From an uncultured Phycisphaerae bacterium (GTDB lineage Bacteria > Planctomycetota > Phycisphaerae > Sedimentisphaerales > Anaerohalosphaeraceae), in the NCBI GenBank assembly GCA_937949545.1, contig CALEDR010000007.1, positions 62,001 to 126,000 of the forward strand: a DNA stretch of 64,000 nucleotides, given 5' to 3'. Positions 43,265 through 56,207 of the stretch are shown in pieces. Every line of letters starts with the position of its first letter. The first letter of the stretch is position 1. Position numbers and translations under genes: made by a program. The notes beneath the pieces were generated by a model. The model was not told where the DNA came from. It did no database searches and saw only the letters and a list, made by a program, of their open reading frames with translations.

Positions 43265-45232
43265 ATGTCTATTATATCGCTTTCTGATATTGAAAAATCG
43301 TACGGAGCCCTGAATCTGTTCCGAAGATTGACCATCTCCTTTCATTGGGGTCAGCGGGTCGGATTGACCGGACCCAACGGATGCGGAAAAACAACCCTTT
43401 TTAGGCTGATTATAGGTCAAGAATATCCTGACAAAGGCGTCGTCTCTGTTCAAAAAGGTCTTCGACTGGCTTACCTTCCTCAGGAAAACCAACTCGAAGG
43501 AAGTGACCAAAAAACCGTTTTTGAAACGGCTTTCGAGGGTATAGGAAAAACTCGTTCGCTTCAGAACCGACTGGAGGAGGTTTTGTGTGAATTAGATACA
43601 CAAAATCGACATCTTCTTAAACAAAAACTTTCCGAGTATGAGTCTATTCGACACCAGCTGGATCACCAGGGTGGGTGGAATGCGGAAATCCTTGTGAAAA
43701 GTATTCTAAGCGGTCTGGGGCTGAATGAGGAAACGTACTCTCGGCCTGTTTCCGCCTTAAGCGGCGGGCAGCTTTCGCGTCTGATGCTGGCCCGCACCCT
43801 CGTAAGCCCCTCGGACGTCCTTCTTCTGGACGAACCGACCAATCATCTGGACCTGCAGGGGATTGAATGGCTGGAGATGTTTCTAAAGAACTACAAAGGG
43901 ACTGTACTGCTTATCAGCCATGACCGGTATTTTCTTGATCAGCTGGCAGACAGCATCGTCGAAATCGAGGCCGGACAGGCGGTCTGCTACAGAGGCAATT
44001 ATACCTCTTTTCTTGAGCAAAAAAAAGTAAGACGGCTTTCCCAAGAGCGCATCCTCCGCCGCCGGAAGGAGTTTATCGCCAAGACCCTCGATTTCATCGC
44101 CCGCAATAAAGACCAGGAGGGGATGCGCAAGACGGCTCGCGGCCGGAAAACTCGTCTTCGGCGTCTTCTTCAAAACAATCCGGATTTCCTGAAAGAGCTG
44201 CCGGAGGCCCAGCGAATCTCCTTCTTTTTTGAATCTCTGTCAGACCGCCGGGAAAAACTCATAAGGGCTGAGTCTCTGTCCAAACGATTCGGCGAAACCG
44301 TTCTGTTCCGAAATCTGAGCATCGAACTGACGCCCGGGTGCCGAACGGTCATCATCGGACCGAACGGGTCCGGCAAAACCACGCTTCTGAAGATTCTTCT
44401 GGGACACCTGGAGCCGGATGAGGGGTCTGTTCAAAAGGGAGAAAATATTCGAATCGGATACCTGGACCAGCATGCCCAGACACTCTGCGAAGAGAAAACG
44501 GTTCTGGAAGAGGCGGCTGCCGTCCGCCCGGACCTTTCCCCTGAACAGCTGCGCGGGAAACTGGCCGCCTTTCTCTTCCGGGGAGAGCAGGTCTTCCAGC
44601 CGATAGCAGCCCTCAGCGGCGGGCAGAAAAACCGCCTGATGCTGGCCAAGCTTGTCCTGGCGGAGCCGGAACTGCTGATCCTCGACGAGCCCACCAATCA
44701 CCTCGATATGGAAAGCCGGCAGGTGCTCGAAGAGGCCCTTGCGGTGTATGAAGGCGCTGTTCTGGCCGTCAGTCATGACCGCTACTTCATCAATCGGCTT
44801 TTTGACAGCATGCTGATTTTAGGCCGCAGCAGAGAGGGGCAGGTCTCACCGGCCGAGCACACCTGGTACCACAAATTCGCAGAAGAAGAGGGTATCTTTA
44901 CACAATGGATCCAACGGGCTCAGACCCTGCAGCAGAAAACAACTGCACCTCCGAAAAACTCTCCGTCCGGAACAATCAAAAAGCCGCCTTCTGTCTCCAC
45001 ACCTCCGGAGATTCGCCGATTTAATGCCTGGAAACTGGAGGATATTGAGGAAAAAATTTTGTCTCTGGAAGAAGAAATCGAATCTCTCTCTTTGCAGTAC
45101 GGAAAAGAGGAAACCTACCGAAATAAAGAGGCCGTGCGGTCGCTTCAGGAAAATTTGGATAGAAAAAAATCAGAACTGGTTTTTCTCTATCGGGCATACG
45201 AATGGCGCATCGAAAAAAAGAAATCCAAATAA
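43265..45232 (+). CDS. ABC-F family ATPase
   Basis: The 655-residue cytoplasmic protein has two ABC domains and no membrane segment. The first has GPNGCGKTTLF, LSGGQLSRLMLAR and LLLDEPTNHLDL. The second has GPNGSGKTTLLKI, LSGGQKNRLMLAK and LILDEPTNHLDM. The linker between them and the C-terminal coiled coil (KLEDIEEKILSLEEEIESLS) are typical. ABC-F proteins act on ribosomes. The subfamily (Uup/YheS-like) is uncertain. Confidence 0.92.
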   Translation: MSIISLSDIEKSYGALNLFRRLTISFHWGQRVGLTGPNGCGKTTLFRLIIGQEYPDKGVVSVQKGLRLAYLPQENQLEGSDQKTVFETAFEGIGKTRSLQNRLEEVLCELDTQNRHLLKQKLSEYESIRHQLDHQGGWNAEILVKSILSGLGLNEETYSRPVSALSGGQLSRLMLARTLVSPSDVLLLDEPTNHLDLQGIEWLEMFLKNYKGTVLLISHDRYFLDQLADSIVEIEAGQAVCYRGNYTSFLEQKKVRRLSQERILRRRKEFIAKTLDFIARNKDQEGMRKTARGRKTRLRRLLQNNPDFLKELPEAQRISFFFESLSDRREKLIRAESLSKRFGETVLFRNLSIELTPGCRTVIIGPNGSGKTTLLKILLGHLEPDEGSVQKGENIRIGYLDQHAQTLCEEKTVLEEAAAVRPDLSPEQLRGKLAAFLFRGEQVFQPIAALSGGQKNRLMLAKLVLAEPELLILDEPTNHLDMESRQVLEEALAVYEGAVLAVSHDRYFINRLFDSMLILGRSREGQVSPAEHTWYHKFAEEEGIFTQWIQRAQTLQQKTTAPPKNSPSGTIKKPPSVSTPPEIRRFNAWKLEDIEEKILSLEEEIESLSLQYGKEETYRNKEAVRSLQENLDRKKSELVFLYRAYEWRIEKKKSK

Positions 45233-45638
45233 CCCCTGCGTGGAAAACCTGTGAAGATTTGTGTGACATCTGTAAAACACCCCCTTTGAAACAAATACCC
45301 TATTTTAGTATTGACGGCTGTTTAACAAAACTATACACATCCCAGACAGATTCCCTCACAGGTTGTCCACAACATATCTAACAAGAAATCGATTTGTAAT
45401 CTATCATGTCACAATGACTTACAATCTTACAGTTCCCAAACCATCGGACTTTTCACAAAAGATATGACAAAAGAAAAATAAGAAATTTTCTTTAGAAGAA
45501 CCGTAAAAAACCTCCCCCATTTCACGAATGAACAAATAGACAACTTCCTTCCAAAATCCAGTTGCAAAACCTTTCCTTTACGGTACATTATCCGGAATAA
45601 GCAAAAGGATAACCGAAGGGTTTTTTCAGGGGAAAGCG
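45233..45638. other. Intergenic region ahead of dnaN, possible replication origin
   Basis: The 406-bp gap is AT-rich near 45465-45500 (AAGAAAAATAAGAAATTTTC). It holds near-consensus DnaA-box-like words: CTATACACA (45331-45339), TTGTCCACA (45363-45371) and TGTGAAGAT (45250-45258). Each differs from TTATNCACA or its complement by one or more bases. Together with dnaN-dciA-gyrB downstream, this is compatible with oriC. dnaA itself is not in the window, so the assignment is tentative. Confidence 0.35.
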
Positions 45639-46732
45639 ATGAAACTGGTTCTGAATCGTCCGGCATTCCAGGAAGCACTGACCCTGGCGGGTACGGTCAT
45701 TCCGCGCAGTACCCCCAAGCCGATTCTCCAATGTGTCCGGATCCGCACGGATAAAGACAAAGTGGTGTTTTCCGCTACCGATTTGGAGGTGGGGATTCTC
45801 TGCCAGGTGATGCAGGCAGAAATTCAAGAAGAAGGTGATGCGGTTGTCCCGCTGGAAAAACTCAGCGGCATCGTGCGGGAAACAGTGGATGAAACGATAG
45901 TTCTGGAAGAGTCCGAATCAACTGTTCACATTACGACGGCGGACAGCAAATACACCATTTACGGACACGACAGCCGGCAGTACCCTTCGGTGCCGGAATT
46001 CTCTGGCAAAGGTGATTTGGAGGTTCCGCTGGAACCCTTAAAAGAGGCCGTTCAGCAGACCCTTTTTGCCGCCGCCAAAGAAAGCACCCGGTATGCCTTG
46101 AACGGGGTTCTTTGGGAAATCAGCGGGAAAAAACTGAATCTGGTGGCTACGGACGGACGGCGTCTGGCCCGCTGCACCCTGACGCTTCCCAAGGCAGCCA
46201 AGTCCCCAGAGGGCAAGGTGATTGTTCCGTCCAAGACGATGGGGCTTCTAGAGCGGATTCCTTCAGATGCACAGGCGGTTGTGTCGATCACTTTTACAGA
46301 GAACCGCATTGCCGCCGCCTGCGGAAATGTTACGCTCAGCTCAACACTGGTGGAGGGCAATTTCCCCAAGTACGAGGACATTATCCCGAAAGATTACGAA
46401 AAGAAAGTCGTTTTGAATACCCTCTCGGCCTTGAGTGCCGTCAAACGTGCCGCCCTTCTGTCCAGCGAGGACAGCAAGGGAATCAAGCTGTCGCTTCAGA
46501 AGGGGCGGATGCTCTTTTCCAGCCGGGCCCCGGAGACGGGCGACGCCCAGATTGAAATGCCGGTGGAATACGATGGACCTTCCATGGAAATCGGATTCAA
46601 CCCGCAGTTTCTGATTGATGCCATTCGGGTTCTGAAAGCGGATGCTTTTGAGATGCATCTGGGAGAGCCGGATAGGCCGGGTCTGCTCAAATGCGGCCCC
46701 AGCTTCCTGTATATTGTCATGCCGGTGAATTT

Positions 46733-46736
<4 letters not shown>
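45639..46736 (+). CDS. dnaN: DNA polymerase III beta sliding clamp
   Basis: This 365-residue clamp subunit begins MKLVLNRPAFQEALTLAG. It contains FSATDLEVGI, RYALNGVLWEISGKKLNLVA followed by TDGRRLA, and a C-terminal end of the type YIVMPVNL. These are the three-domain clamp landmarks. It is preceded by AGGGGAAAGCG. The dciA gene starts at the overlapping ATGA. Confidence 0.97.
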
Positions 46737-49539
<2,803 letters not shown>

Positions 49540-49654
49540 GGCATTGAGGAAGCAGAATTTTTTCTTGCAAAACCAGTCCGGCTGGTCCAGAATAAACGGC
49601 TGAGCCGATAGATACAGAAAGGATTGCCGAAACCGGTGCAAGGGAGGCAGCGAT

Positions 49655-50332
49655 ATGAACAAAACGATTGCGGTACTGTTCCTGATGACGTTGTGGGTTT
49701 TCAGCGGCTGTCAAACCGCCGTCCCCCAGAGAGACCGCGTGAATCCGGATGTGATTGATTCTGAGAAAAACCGGCTTTTAAGCCAGCTGGACCGGAAGTT
49801 TGATGACCCGCAGGCCCATTATCAGCTCGGCAAAATCTATCAGCGGGAAGGACAACTGGACAGGGCTGCCTGGGAGTTTACGCTTGCCCTTCAGTTTGAC
49901 CCGGTCCATTTTCCTGCACAGGCTGCCAAAGTTCGCATTTACAGGGATTTGCGGCAGTTTGACCGGATGAAGGTTGCGGCGGAGCTTTTTATTGACCAGG
50001 CCGGCGGTTCCGCTGAATCACTGACGCTGCTGGGACGTTCCTTTCAGGCCGAAGGGCTCGATGATTACGCCCTGACCTGCTACCAGAAAGGTCTGGCTCG
50101 TTCTCCCAATTCGGCTCTGCTTCATAAATTAATCGGAATCTATTATTTGAATCGAAAAGATTACGTGCAGGCCGAGCAGTATTTCCGAAAAAGCATCCAG
50201 ATTGACCCATATCAGCCGGATGTGGCTGAGCATCTCGGCAAGATGGGTGTAGTCATACAAGTTCCCCAGCCTGCTCAAAGACAAACCCCGTCTTCCGCCC
50301 CTGCTCCTGCCAAAACCCCGGCGGCTCCTTAA
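49655..50332 (+). CDS. TPR lipoprotein
   Basis: The 225-residue protein has a lipoprotein signal ending VFSGC (Cys19). Four TPR-like units follow (e.g. AHYQLGKIYQREGQLDRAAW, KDYVQAEQYFRKSIQIDP). The Pro/Ala-rich tail is low complexity. It is probably an envelope scaffold protein. The ribosome-binding site GGGAGG is good. Confidence 0.8.
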   Translation: MNKTIAVLFLMTLWVFSGCQTAVPQRDRVNPDVIDSEKNRLLSQLDRKFDDPQAHYQLGKIYQREGQLDRAAWEFTLALQFDPVHFPAQAAKVRIYRDLRQFDRMKVAAELFIDQAGGSAESLTLLGRSFQAEGLDDYALTCYQKGLARSPNSALLHKLIGIYYLNRKDYVQAEQYFRKSIQIDPYQPDVAEHLGKMGVVIQVPQPAQRQTPSSAPAPAKTPAAP

Positions 50333-50408
50333 TTTGGTACATCCTGCCGTGCGAACGGCTGGATGAGCTGTTTTAGAGGGATATTCGGCGGAAAATTTGG
50401 ATAAAGCG

Positions 50409-50981
50409 ATGTTTTTCTGGGCCGCTACAGCAGTCGTGGGGTTCCTGTTGCCGTTTGGCTTCCCGCTGAGTTTGACTGTTTTTGGGCCGTATCGGGTTGG
50501 AGGGAACAAATCGATGAGTCAAATGGACCCCGCACAAAACGAAGCCTCTGAGAATTCGAATTCGTCAAAGAAAGTCATCAAATCGGATGCAGAATGGAGG
50601 CGGATTCTAACCACGGAACAGTACTGCATTTTGAGAAAAAAAGGTACGGAACAGCCCTATACGGGGGTTTACAACGATCACTTTGAAAAAGGTCTTTACA
50701 AATGCGCCGGCTGCGGACAGGTTTTGTTTTCTTCCGAAACGAAGTACCCTTCTCACTGCGGCTGGCCTGCGTTTTATGATGTTGAAAAGGCCGAACGCGT
50801 CGTTTGCCGCATCGACCGGAGCTATGGAATGATTCGAACCGAGGTCCTCTGCAGCCGCTGCGGAGGGCATCTAGGGCATGTCTTCCAGGACGGTCCCTCG
50901 CCCACGGGCCTTCGTTACTGCATCAATTCCGCCGCCATGATTTTTGAGCCAAGCCCTCCGCAAAACCCGCAAAGTCGGTAA
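50409..50981 (+). CDS. msrB: Peptide methionine-R-sulfoxide reductase
   Basis: The 190-residue enzyme has an N-terminal hydrophobic anchor ([20 protein letters not shown]), so it probably repairs oxidised exported proteins. The catalytic Cys is in [11 protein letters not shown]. Cys in PSHCGWPAF is likely the resolving cysteine. Zinc is held by CAGCG and CSRCG. The ATG at 50409 is chosen; an upstream in-frame TTG at 50397 would add four residues. Confidence 0.93.
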   Translation: MFFWAATAVVGFLLPFGFPLSLTVFGPYRVGGNKSMSQMDPAQNEASENSNSSKKVIKSDAEWRRILTTEQYCILRKKGTEQPYTGVYNDHFEKGLYKCAGCGQVLFSSETKYPSHCGWPAFYDVEKAERVVCRIDRSYGMIRTEVLCSRCGGHLGHVFQDGPSPTGLRYCINSAAMIFEPSPPQNPQSR

Positions 50982-51006
50982 AACTTGTGAATTTTGAACA
51001 AAAATC

Positions 51007-51034
51007 TTGTTTTTTATGCATAGAATCATACAAT
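51007..51034 (+). promoter_or_regulatory. Candidate promoter for tRNA-Pro
   Basis: TTGTTT (51007-51012), a 16-base spacer, and TACAAT (51029-51034). It lies 33 bp ahead of the mature tRNA. Confidence 0.4.
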
Positions 51035-51067
51035 GAGGATTTCTGATAGAAAAGCATAGGACTTTTT

Positions 51068-51142
51068 CGGGGCGTGGCGCAGTTTGGCTAGCGCGCTTGA
51101 CTGGGGGTCAAGAGGTCGCAGGTTCAAGTCCTGTCGCCCCGA
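51068..51142 (+). tRNA. tRNA-Pro (anticodon GGG)
   Basis: The 75-nucleotide gene folds into a full cloverleaf. The acceptor arms CGGGGCG/CGCCCCG end in discriminator A (51142). The anticodon stem CTTGA/TCAAG encloses loop CTGGGGG with anticodon GGG at 51103-51105, reading CCC/CCU codons. The T arm contains GGTTCAAGTCC. CCA is not encoded. The sequence resembles bacterial tRNA-Pro. Confidence 0.95.
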
Positions 51143-51315
51143 TTGACAGCAGATGCGGCGTCTCGTTTGAACAGGGCTGCGGAAGAGCAAATTTCTTCTG
51201 CAAACAAAAGTAAATCGTTTTTCAGGGTCAGAAAGAGGACAATTCTTTCAAGGATCCGTTTTTGAATCGGTGAAATACAGGAGTGATGAAGGGCTCTTTT
51301 GGCAGGGAGAAAAGT

Positions 51316-51963
51316 ATGCGAATCGTGTTGGTGGATGACCATCAGATTGTCAGGGAGGGAATGTGTGTCCTTCTGCAAAGATGTTCGGATATTGAGGTGG
51401 TTGGTCAGGCAGGAGACGGAAGAACGGCCGTAGAACTGGTTAGGAATCTGCAGCCCGATGTGGTCATTATGGACATTGGGATGCCCAATCTGAATGGGAT
51501 TGATGCAACCCAGCAAATGCTCGCGGACAACCCGAATCTTAAAATTCTTGCGTTGTCCACCCATTCGGATGCGTCGATGGTTGCCAAGATGATTCGAGCC
51601 GGTGCCAGCGGTTATATGCTCAAGGAATCCGCTTTTTCGGAGCTTCTGACCGGACTCGATACAATCATGCAGGGCAAAACCTACCTGTGTTCCAAGATTG
51701 CCTCGGTGGTTTTCACAGACTATGTGAATATGCTCACAAATCCCAACTGGCAGACGCGGGAAATTCTTACCTCCCGCGAACGGGAAATCCTTCAGTTGGT
51801 GGCCGAAGGACATACGACCAAGCAGATTGCCCAGATTCTCAATCTCAGCCCCAAAACGGTGGACTCTCACCGCGAGCATATCATGCATAAACTGAATATT
51901 CGCACGATTGCCGGTCTGACAAAATATGCGGTTCAGGAGGGGTTGACCTCGCACAGCCCGTAA
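51316..51963 (+). CDS. NarL/FixJ-type response regulator
   Basis: The 215-residue transcription factor has a receiver domain with the acidic pair DDH (RIVLVDDHQIVREGM), phospho-Asp in VVIMDIGMPNLNG, and conserved Lys in YMLKES. A LuxR helix-turn-helix follows: LTSREREILQLVAEGHTTKQ, then IAQILNLSPKTVDSHREHIM. The start follows GGGAGAAAAG. It precedes the hybrid kinase by 228 bp. Whether the two are partners is not shown. Confidence 0.93.
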   Translation: MRIVLVDDHQIVREGMCVLLQRCSDIEVVGQAGDGRTAVELVRNLQPDVVIMDIGMPNLNGIDATQQMLADNPNLKILALSTHSDASMVAKMIRAGASGYMLKESAFSELLTGLDTIMQGKTYLCSKIASVVFTDYVNMLTNPNWQTREILTSREREILQLVAEGHTTKQIAQILNLSPKTVDSHREHIMHKLNIRTIAGLTKYAVQEGLTSHSP

Positions 51964-52191
51964 CCGGCGGTCCATCATATTGTCGGCGATCTTTTTATCG
52001 GACATGAGGGAGCATTTTTTTTCTTTGGGTTGTTAAGTCCTTTCCGTTTTTGGACGATGTCTTCTTTCGGCATGGCCGACGGCGGATGCAGTCTTTTCGG
52101 ACTTTGACAGACAAGGTGTCTGGTTGAGAAGGTCCGCACAGCCGGCACATCCGCTGATGGAAAAAAGGCCTGCGGAAAGGGATCGTCTGAA

Positions 52192-54249
52192 ATGTTTCGT
52201 ACAGACCGAACCGAACAAAAGCGCTCTTCCGGGTCTGCGCCCTCGTCCTCGAACGGGGCGATGCCGCCGGAGACCCTGTTGCGGGAGACTCACCAGAAGT
52301 GGGTGCAGGCGCTTGAGGAGCAGAAACGGCTTCAGGCAAAACTGGAGCATCTGGAGCGGGATTTTCATACCATTTTTGATTCTGTTCCGGCGATGATTTG
52401 GTACCGGGATCGTCAGGGGACGATTCTGCGGGCCAACCGCTGTGCCGCCGAATCCGTCGGCCTGTCCGTCGAGGAACTGGTTGGGAAAAACTATTATGAG
52501 CTGTTCCCGGACGGTGCTCAGAAGGCCCTCGAAAAGGATATGCAGGTGGTTCTGAGCGGGCGGCCCCTGTATAAGCAGCTGCGCAAATATGTCACGGCCG
52601 ACAACCGGGTCCGCTGGGTTCTGGCGGACCGCATCCCTTATTGGGATGAAAACGGTCAGGTGGCCGGCGTCATCGTCTTTGCTCAGGATATTACGGAGCA
52701 GAAGGCCGCCGAAGATGAACTGCATCAGGCTAACCGCCAAATTGAACGGGCCAATCGGCAGCTTCGCGCTGCCGCCGAACGCGCCCGCATTCTGGCGGAG
52801 GAGGCAGCGGCAGCCAATCGGGCCAAAAGCGAGTTTCTGGCCCATATGAGTCATGAGCTGCGGACGCCGATGAATGCCATTCTCGGGTTTGCCGACATTC
52901 TGCAGGAAGAGGCGCTGACAGAGGAACAGCGCCAGTATGTTCAGACCATTCAGCGCTCCGCTTCCAATCTGCTTACGCTGATCAATGAGATTCTGGATTT
53001 TTCCAAAATCGAGGCCGGAAAACTGCATATCGAAATGATGCCCTGCTCGTGTACCGAGGTGGTGCGTGAGGTGGCTGAGCTGATGGAGCATACAGCCCGC
53101 TCCAAGGGGCTGGAGTTTCGGGTGGACTGTGCGCCGGACCTTCCGGGCGTTATGTACACAGACCCAATGCGGCTGCGTCAATGCCTGCTGAATCTGATCG
53201 GCAATGCCGTCAAATTCACGGAAAAGGGGTTTATCGCTGTTCGAGTTTATCCGGAAACGGCGGCCGGTCAAAAACGGATTCGGTTTGACGTGCAGGATAC
53301 CGGAATCGGTATCGAACCGGCCAGGCAGTCTTTGATTTTTGAATCGTTCACGCAGGCGGATTCCTCGATTTGCCGCAAATACGGCGGGACCGGTCTGGGG
53401 CTGGCCATTACGCGCCGACTGATGGGGCTGCTGGGCGGCCATGTGGAGCTGGCCAGCCAGCCGGGAAAGGGAAGCACCTTTTCTTTGATCCTGCCGTGCT
53501 TTGTGGAGCCGGTTCAGAGCACGTCGGCAGCGGACCCGTCGGCCCCGGCTGCCGTACCGCAGGAGGATGACCGGCACATCGGGTGTATCGGACGCATCCT
53601 TCTGCTGGACAGCGACCCGCCGAATCCCGTTCACGCTTCGCTGCTGCTGCGCCGGGCCGGTCTGGATGTGTGCGTGGTTCAGAGCCTTCGCGAGGCGCTC
53701 GAAGAGCACAAACAGAAACCGTTCAATCTGGTGCTGATTGCCCTGCAAAAGGTTCAGGAAGCCCGCAAGGCGGCAGCCCGGCTCCGCAACGCCGATGAAC
53801 ATCTTCCGATCGTGATTATTACCGGCGATTCGTCGTCCAAGACCGCTGAACAATTTAAGATTGCCGGCTGCAATGCCGTGCTGGTTGAACCCGTCTCCCG
53901 CGGCCAGCTGTATGAAACCCTTCGGTCGTTTCTGTCCATTCAGGCGGCCTTATCGGTTTCCGAAGAGCCGGCCGCTTCGGAAACCGGCGGAACGGAGGAT
54001 TTGTATGAAGCGCTGCCGGTTTTGACGGAGCAGATTCGGGAATGCTATGCCCGCAGCGATTATGAAACGCTGGCAGAGTATGCCGGGCGTCTGGTGGAAC
54101 TGGGGCAACGGTTCCGTCGGTCCGGTCTGGCGGACAAGGCCGGCCGGCTCCAGAAAGCCCTGGCGGGCGGAACAGTGCAGCCGGATGAGCTTCAAAGGCA
54201 GCTGGATGAATTAAACGACCTGTGCCTGCAGATTATGCTGGGCCGCTGA
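52192..54249 (+). CDS. PAS-containing hybrid histidine kinase with degenerate receiver and HPt-like tail
   Basis: The 685-residue protein has no clear membrane helix. A coiled coil is followed by a PAS domain (FDSVPAMIWYRDRQGTILRA) with PAC end ITEQKAAEDELHQ. The dimerisation domain has the phospho-His in FLAHMSHELRTPMNAILGFA. The ATPase boxes are LIGNAVKFTEKG, DTGIGIEP and GGTGLGLAITRR. The receiver-like region (~462-580) has LVLIALQ at the phospho-Asp site and VLVEPVS at the Lys site, so both residues are lost. The last ~85 residues are HPt-like but lack the HxxKG histidine. Confidence 0.9.
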   Translation: MFRTDRTEQKRSSGSAPSSSNGAMPPETLLRETHQKWVQALEEQKRLQAKLEHLERDFHTIFDSVPAMIWYRDRQGTILRANRCAAESVGLSVEELVGKNYYELFPDGAQKALEKDMQVVLSGRPLYKQLRKYVTADNRVRWVLADRIPYWDENGQVAGVIVFAQDITEQKAAEDELHQANRQIERANRQLRAAAERARILAEEAAAANRAKSEFLAHMSHELRTPMNAILGFADILQEEALTEEQRQYVQTIQRSASNLLTLINEILDFSKIEAGKLHIEMMPCSCTEVVREVAELMEHTARSKGLEFRVDCAPDLPGVMYTDPMRLRQCLLNLIGNAVKFTEKGFIAVRVYPETAAGQKRIRFDVQDTGIGIEPARQSLIFESFTQADSSICRKYGGTGLGLAITRRLMGLLGGHVELASQPGKGSTFSLILPCFVEPVQSTSAADPSAPAAVPQEDDRHIGCIGRILLLDSDPPNPVHASLLLRRAGLDVCVVQSLREALEEHKQKPFNLVLIALQKVQEARKAAARLRNADEHLPIVIITGDSSSKTAEQFKIAGCNAVLVEPVSRGQLYETLRSFLSIQAALSVSEEPAASETGGTEDLYEALPVLTEQIRECYARSDYETLAEYAGRLVELGQRFRRSGLADKAGRLQKALAGGTVQPDELQRQLDELNDLCLQIMLGR

Positions 54250-54252
54250 CGG

Positions 54253-54756
54253 TCAGTAAATGTAAACCAGCCGCATCTTGACATTCCATTCGTTTTTGCC
54301 GGTGCCGGTTTTATCGAGTGCGATCTGTTCACACTGCAAATCCGGCCAGCGGGCCAGCATCCCCGAAAGGAAACCGGCTGCCGTTTCAATCTTTACGGAT
54401 TTAAACGACAAGTCAGCGCTTCGGCGCGTTTTCCCTTTTTGTTTGAGGGCCTGCCGCACGTTCAGCGTATAGCTGCCGGAACCGATCCCCAGTTCCTTGG
54501 CAAAGCGGTCCACCTCGACAGTGTAGTCAAAATCGCCGGACTGACCGGTTTGTCCCTGATAGTGAATCCGGGCCGGTTCCAGCTGCAGAATCTGCTCAAT
54601 CAGGGCCGCGGCTTCAGCGTACTGGGTCTTTTTGTCGCTGAAGGCCTTTCCGTGGCGCGGATAAAAAACCAGACCGCTCAGCAGAGCCCACAGAGCCGCC
54701 AGCACCGGCAGCAGAAGAAAGAAGAAATCAGGCTGTTTCCAGAAATCCTTTTTCAT
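54253..54756 (-). CDS. gspM: Type II secretion protein GspM-like
   Basis: The 167-residue protein has one N-terminal membrane helix (FFFLLLPVLAALWALLSGLV) and a small ferredoxin-like periplasmic region. This fits the GspM/PilO-like platform component that pairs with GspL. It overlaps gspL by 4 bp and is the last gene of the operon. Sequence similarity is weak, and position supports the call. Confidence 0.7.
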   Translation of the reverse strand: MKKDFWKQPDFFFLLLPVLAALWALLSGLVFYPRHGKAFSDKKTQYAEAAALIEQILQLEPARIHYQGQTGQSGDFDYTVEVDRFAKELGIGSGSYTLNVRQALKQKGKTRRSADLSFKSVKIETAAGFLSGMLARWPDLQCEQIALDKTGTGKNEWNVKMRLVYIY

Positions 54757-56189
54757 CCGGCACCTCCTTCCTTTTTGGTCTGAAGGACAATCTCAAACTT
54801 ATCCCGCGGCGGAGCCGGGGAAATCTGGTTGCTTTCCACATCCAGTTTCGGATGCTTCTTGAACTCGTCCAGGAGCTGGAGCGTGCTTCGCCGTCCGTCG
54901 GTATCGCCGATGAGGCGGATGGTGCGCTCTGTGATGGAAATCTGCTGAATCTGCAGGTCCACCGAGACGGGCGTTTTGTTCAAGGCCTCTATCAGAAAGG
55001 TCAGTCGGGCCGGGACGGAGCCTTCATCGCCGCCGGCGAAGCCTTCCTGCCGCTGGCGAACCTGCCGGAGCACACTGCGAAGGCGCGTCAGAATCGGCTG
55101 GTTGGGCGGCGGCTTCTGGCCGTACATGCAGCCCTTGTATTCGGCGGTGATTTTGTCCTCCAGCCGGTCGATGTAGTTCTGGAGCCGCAGCGACTTCGTC
55201 TGGAAGTACAGTCCGACCGCCGCAGACATGATTGTCAGGGAAATACTCAGCATCCGGAGAGATTTCTGCAGCATTTTGCGGCGGCCCTGGTACGGCAGAA
55301 AATCGCGCCGAAAATCCGCCCGTCGGGCCCGATGAAGACTGGACAGGGCGGCTCCCCAGGCGGCCGCCGTCAGGGTCGGTTCGGCGGTCTGTCCGAACGG
55401 CCAGTGAAGCTCTTCCGTCCGGACCGGATACGACAGTCTCTGTGAGAGAACTTCCGGCCGGATTTGTTCAAGCTGTCCGGTGAGAACGACGCTGTCAATC
55501 GGCTCGCTGCAGGTCCATCCGGCCAAAGTTAACTGAATCTGTCGGGCCAGCGGTTCTGTTCGGTCCTCTTTTCCGGGCAGCAGAACCCGCCGGAAGTAGG
55601 CGGCCTTTCCCTTGTTGGTGTTTTTCAGCAGAAGGCATTGTCCGCCGCACAGCCAGACGAGCAAACCGTTTGTTTCCCGAAACGACGGGGAGACCTGCTC
55701 AAGGGCCCGTGCGAGAGAGACGGCTTCCGGTTCGATCATCACCGGATCCAGCCCCTCTCCCTGCATGTCCAGGAGAAGGTCAGTGAGCGTCTGGCGGTCG
55801 GCGGCATAGACCATCACATCCGACCCGTCCGGCCGCACCCGGACAATTTCATATGTCACCGCCAGCGAGGCGGCGTCGGTGGCGGAGGCCTCTTCTGCGT
55901 CATATTTAATAGTCGCATCAATCTGTCGCGGTTCGCCGAAAGCGGAGCGAAGCGGATACTGGGCGTAAAAATCACTTTGAAGCGAGACAACCGCTTCCTC
56001 GTACACCAGATTCCTGGCACGGACGGCCCGCCCTATCGCCGTCCCCAGGGACAGAGCCCCGGATGGGTCCGCCTCCGGGCAGATGCGAAAGCGGTCCGCC
56101 GCCGCCGGTTCCGATTTGCTCAGGTCCATCACCACAACATCGGCTTCCTGCCGGGCTACGCAGATGCCTATAACCAGTTTCGGTTCCAC
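54753..56189 (-). CDS. gspL: Type II secretion platform protein GspL (PilM/PilN-like)
   Basis: The 478-residue protein joins an actin-like PilM-type cytoplasmic half (~1-300; IGICVARQEADVVVMDLSKS, VSLQSDFYAQYPLR) to a membrane helix (~315-335). A PilN-like periplasmic half follows (QISITERTIRLIGDTDGRRS). This is the GspL layout that links the ATPase GspE to the inner-membrane platform. An 18-bp gap follows gspK. Confidence 0.8.
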   Translation of the reverse strand: MEPKLVIGICVARQEADVVVMDLSKSEPAAADRFRICPEADPSGALSLGTAIGRAVRARNLVYEEAVVSLQSDFYAQYPLRSAFGEPRQIDATIKYDAEEASATDAASLAVTYEIVRVRPDGSDVMVYAADRQTLTDLLLDMQGEGLDPVMIEPEAVSLARALEQVSPSFRETNGLLVWLCGGQCLLLKNTNKGKAAYFRRVLLPGKEDRTEPLARQIQLTLAGWTCSEPIDSVVLTGQLEQIRPEVLSQRLSYPVRTEELHWPFGQTAEPTLTAAAWGAALSSLHRARRADFRRDFLPYQGRRKMLQKSLRMLSISLTIMSAAVGLYFQTKSLRLQNYIDRLEDKITAEYKGCMYGQKPPPNQPILTRLRSVLRQVRQRQEGFAGGDEGSVPARLTFLIEALNKTPVSVDLQIQQISITERTIRLIGDTDGRRSTLQLLDEFKKHPKLDVESNQISPAPPRDKFEIVLQTKKEGGAG

Positions 56190-56207
56190 ATCCGTTCTCC
56201 TGCGGTC

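Noticed and set aside
52033-53853. Minus-strand open frame (606 codons) opposite the hybrid kinase
   Set aside because: It mirrors a well-supported kinase gene and has no domain or plausible start.
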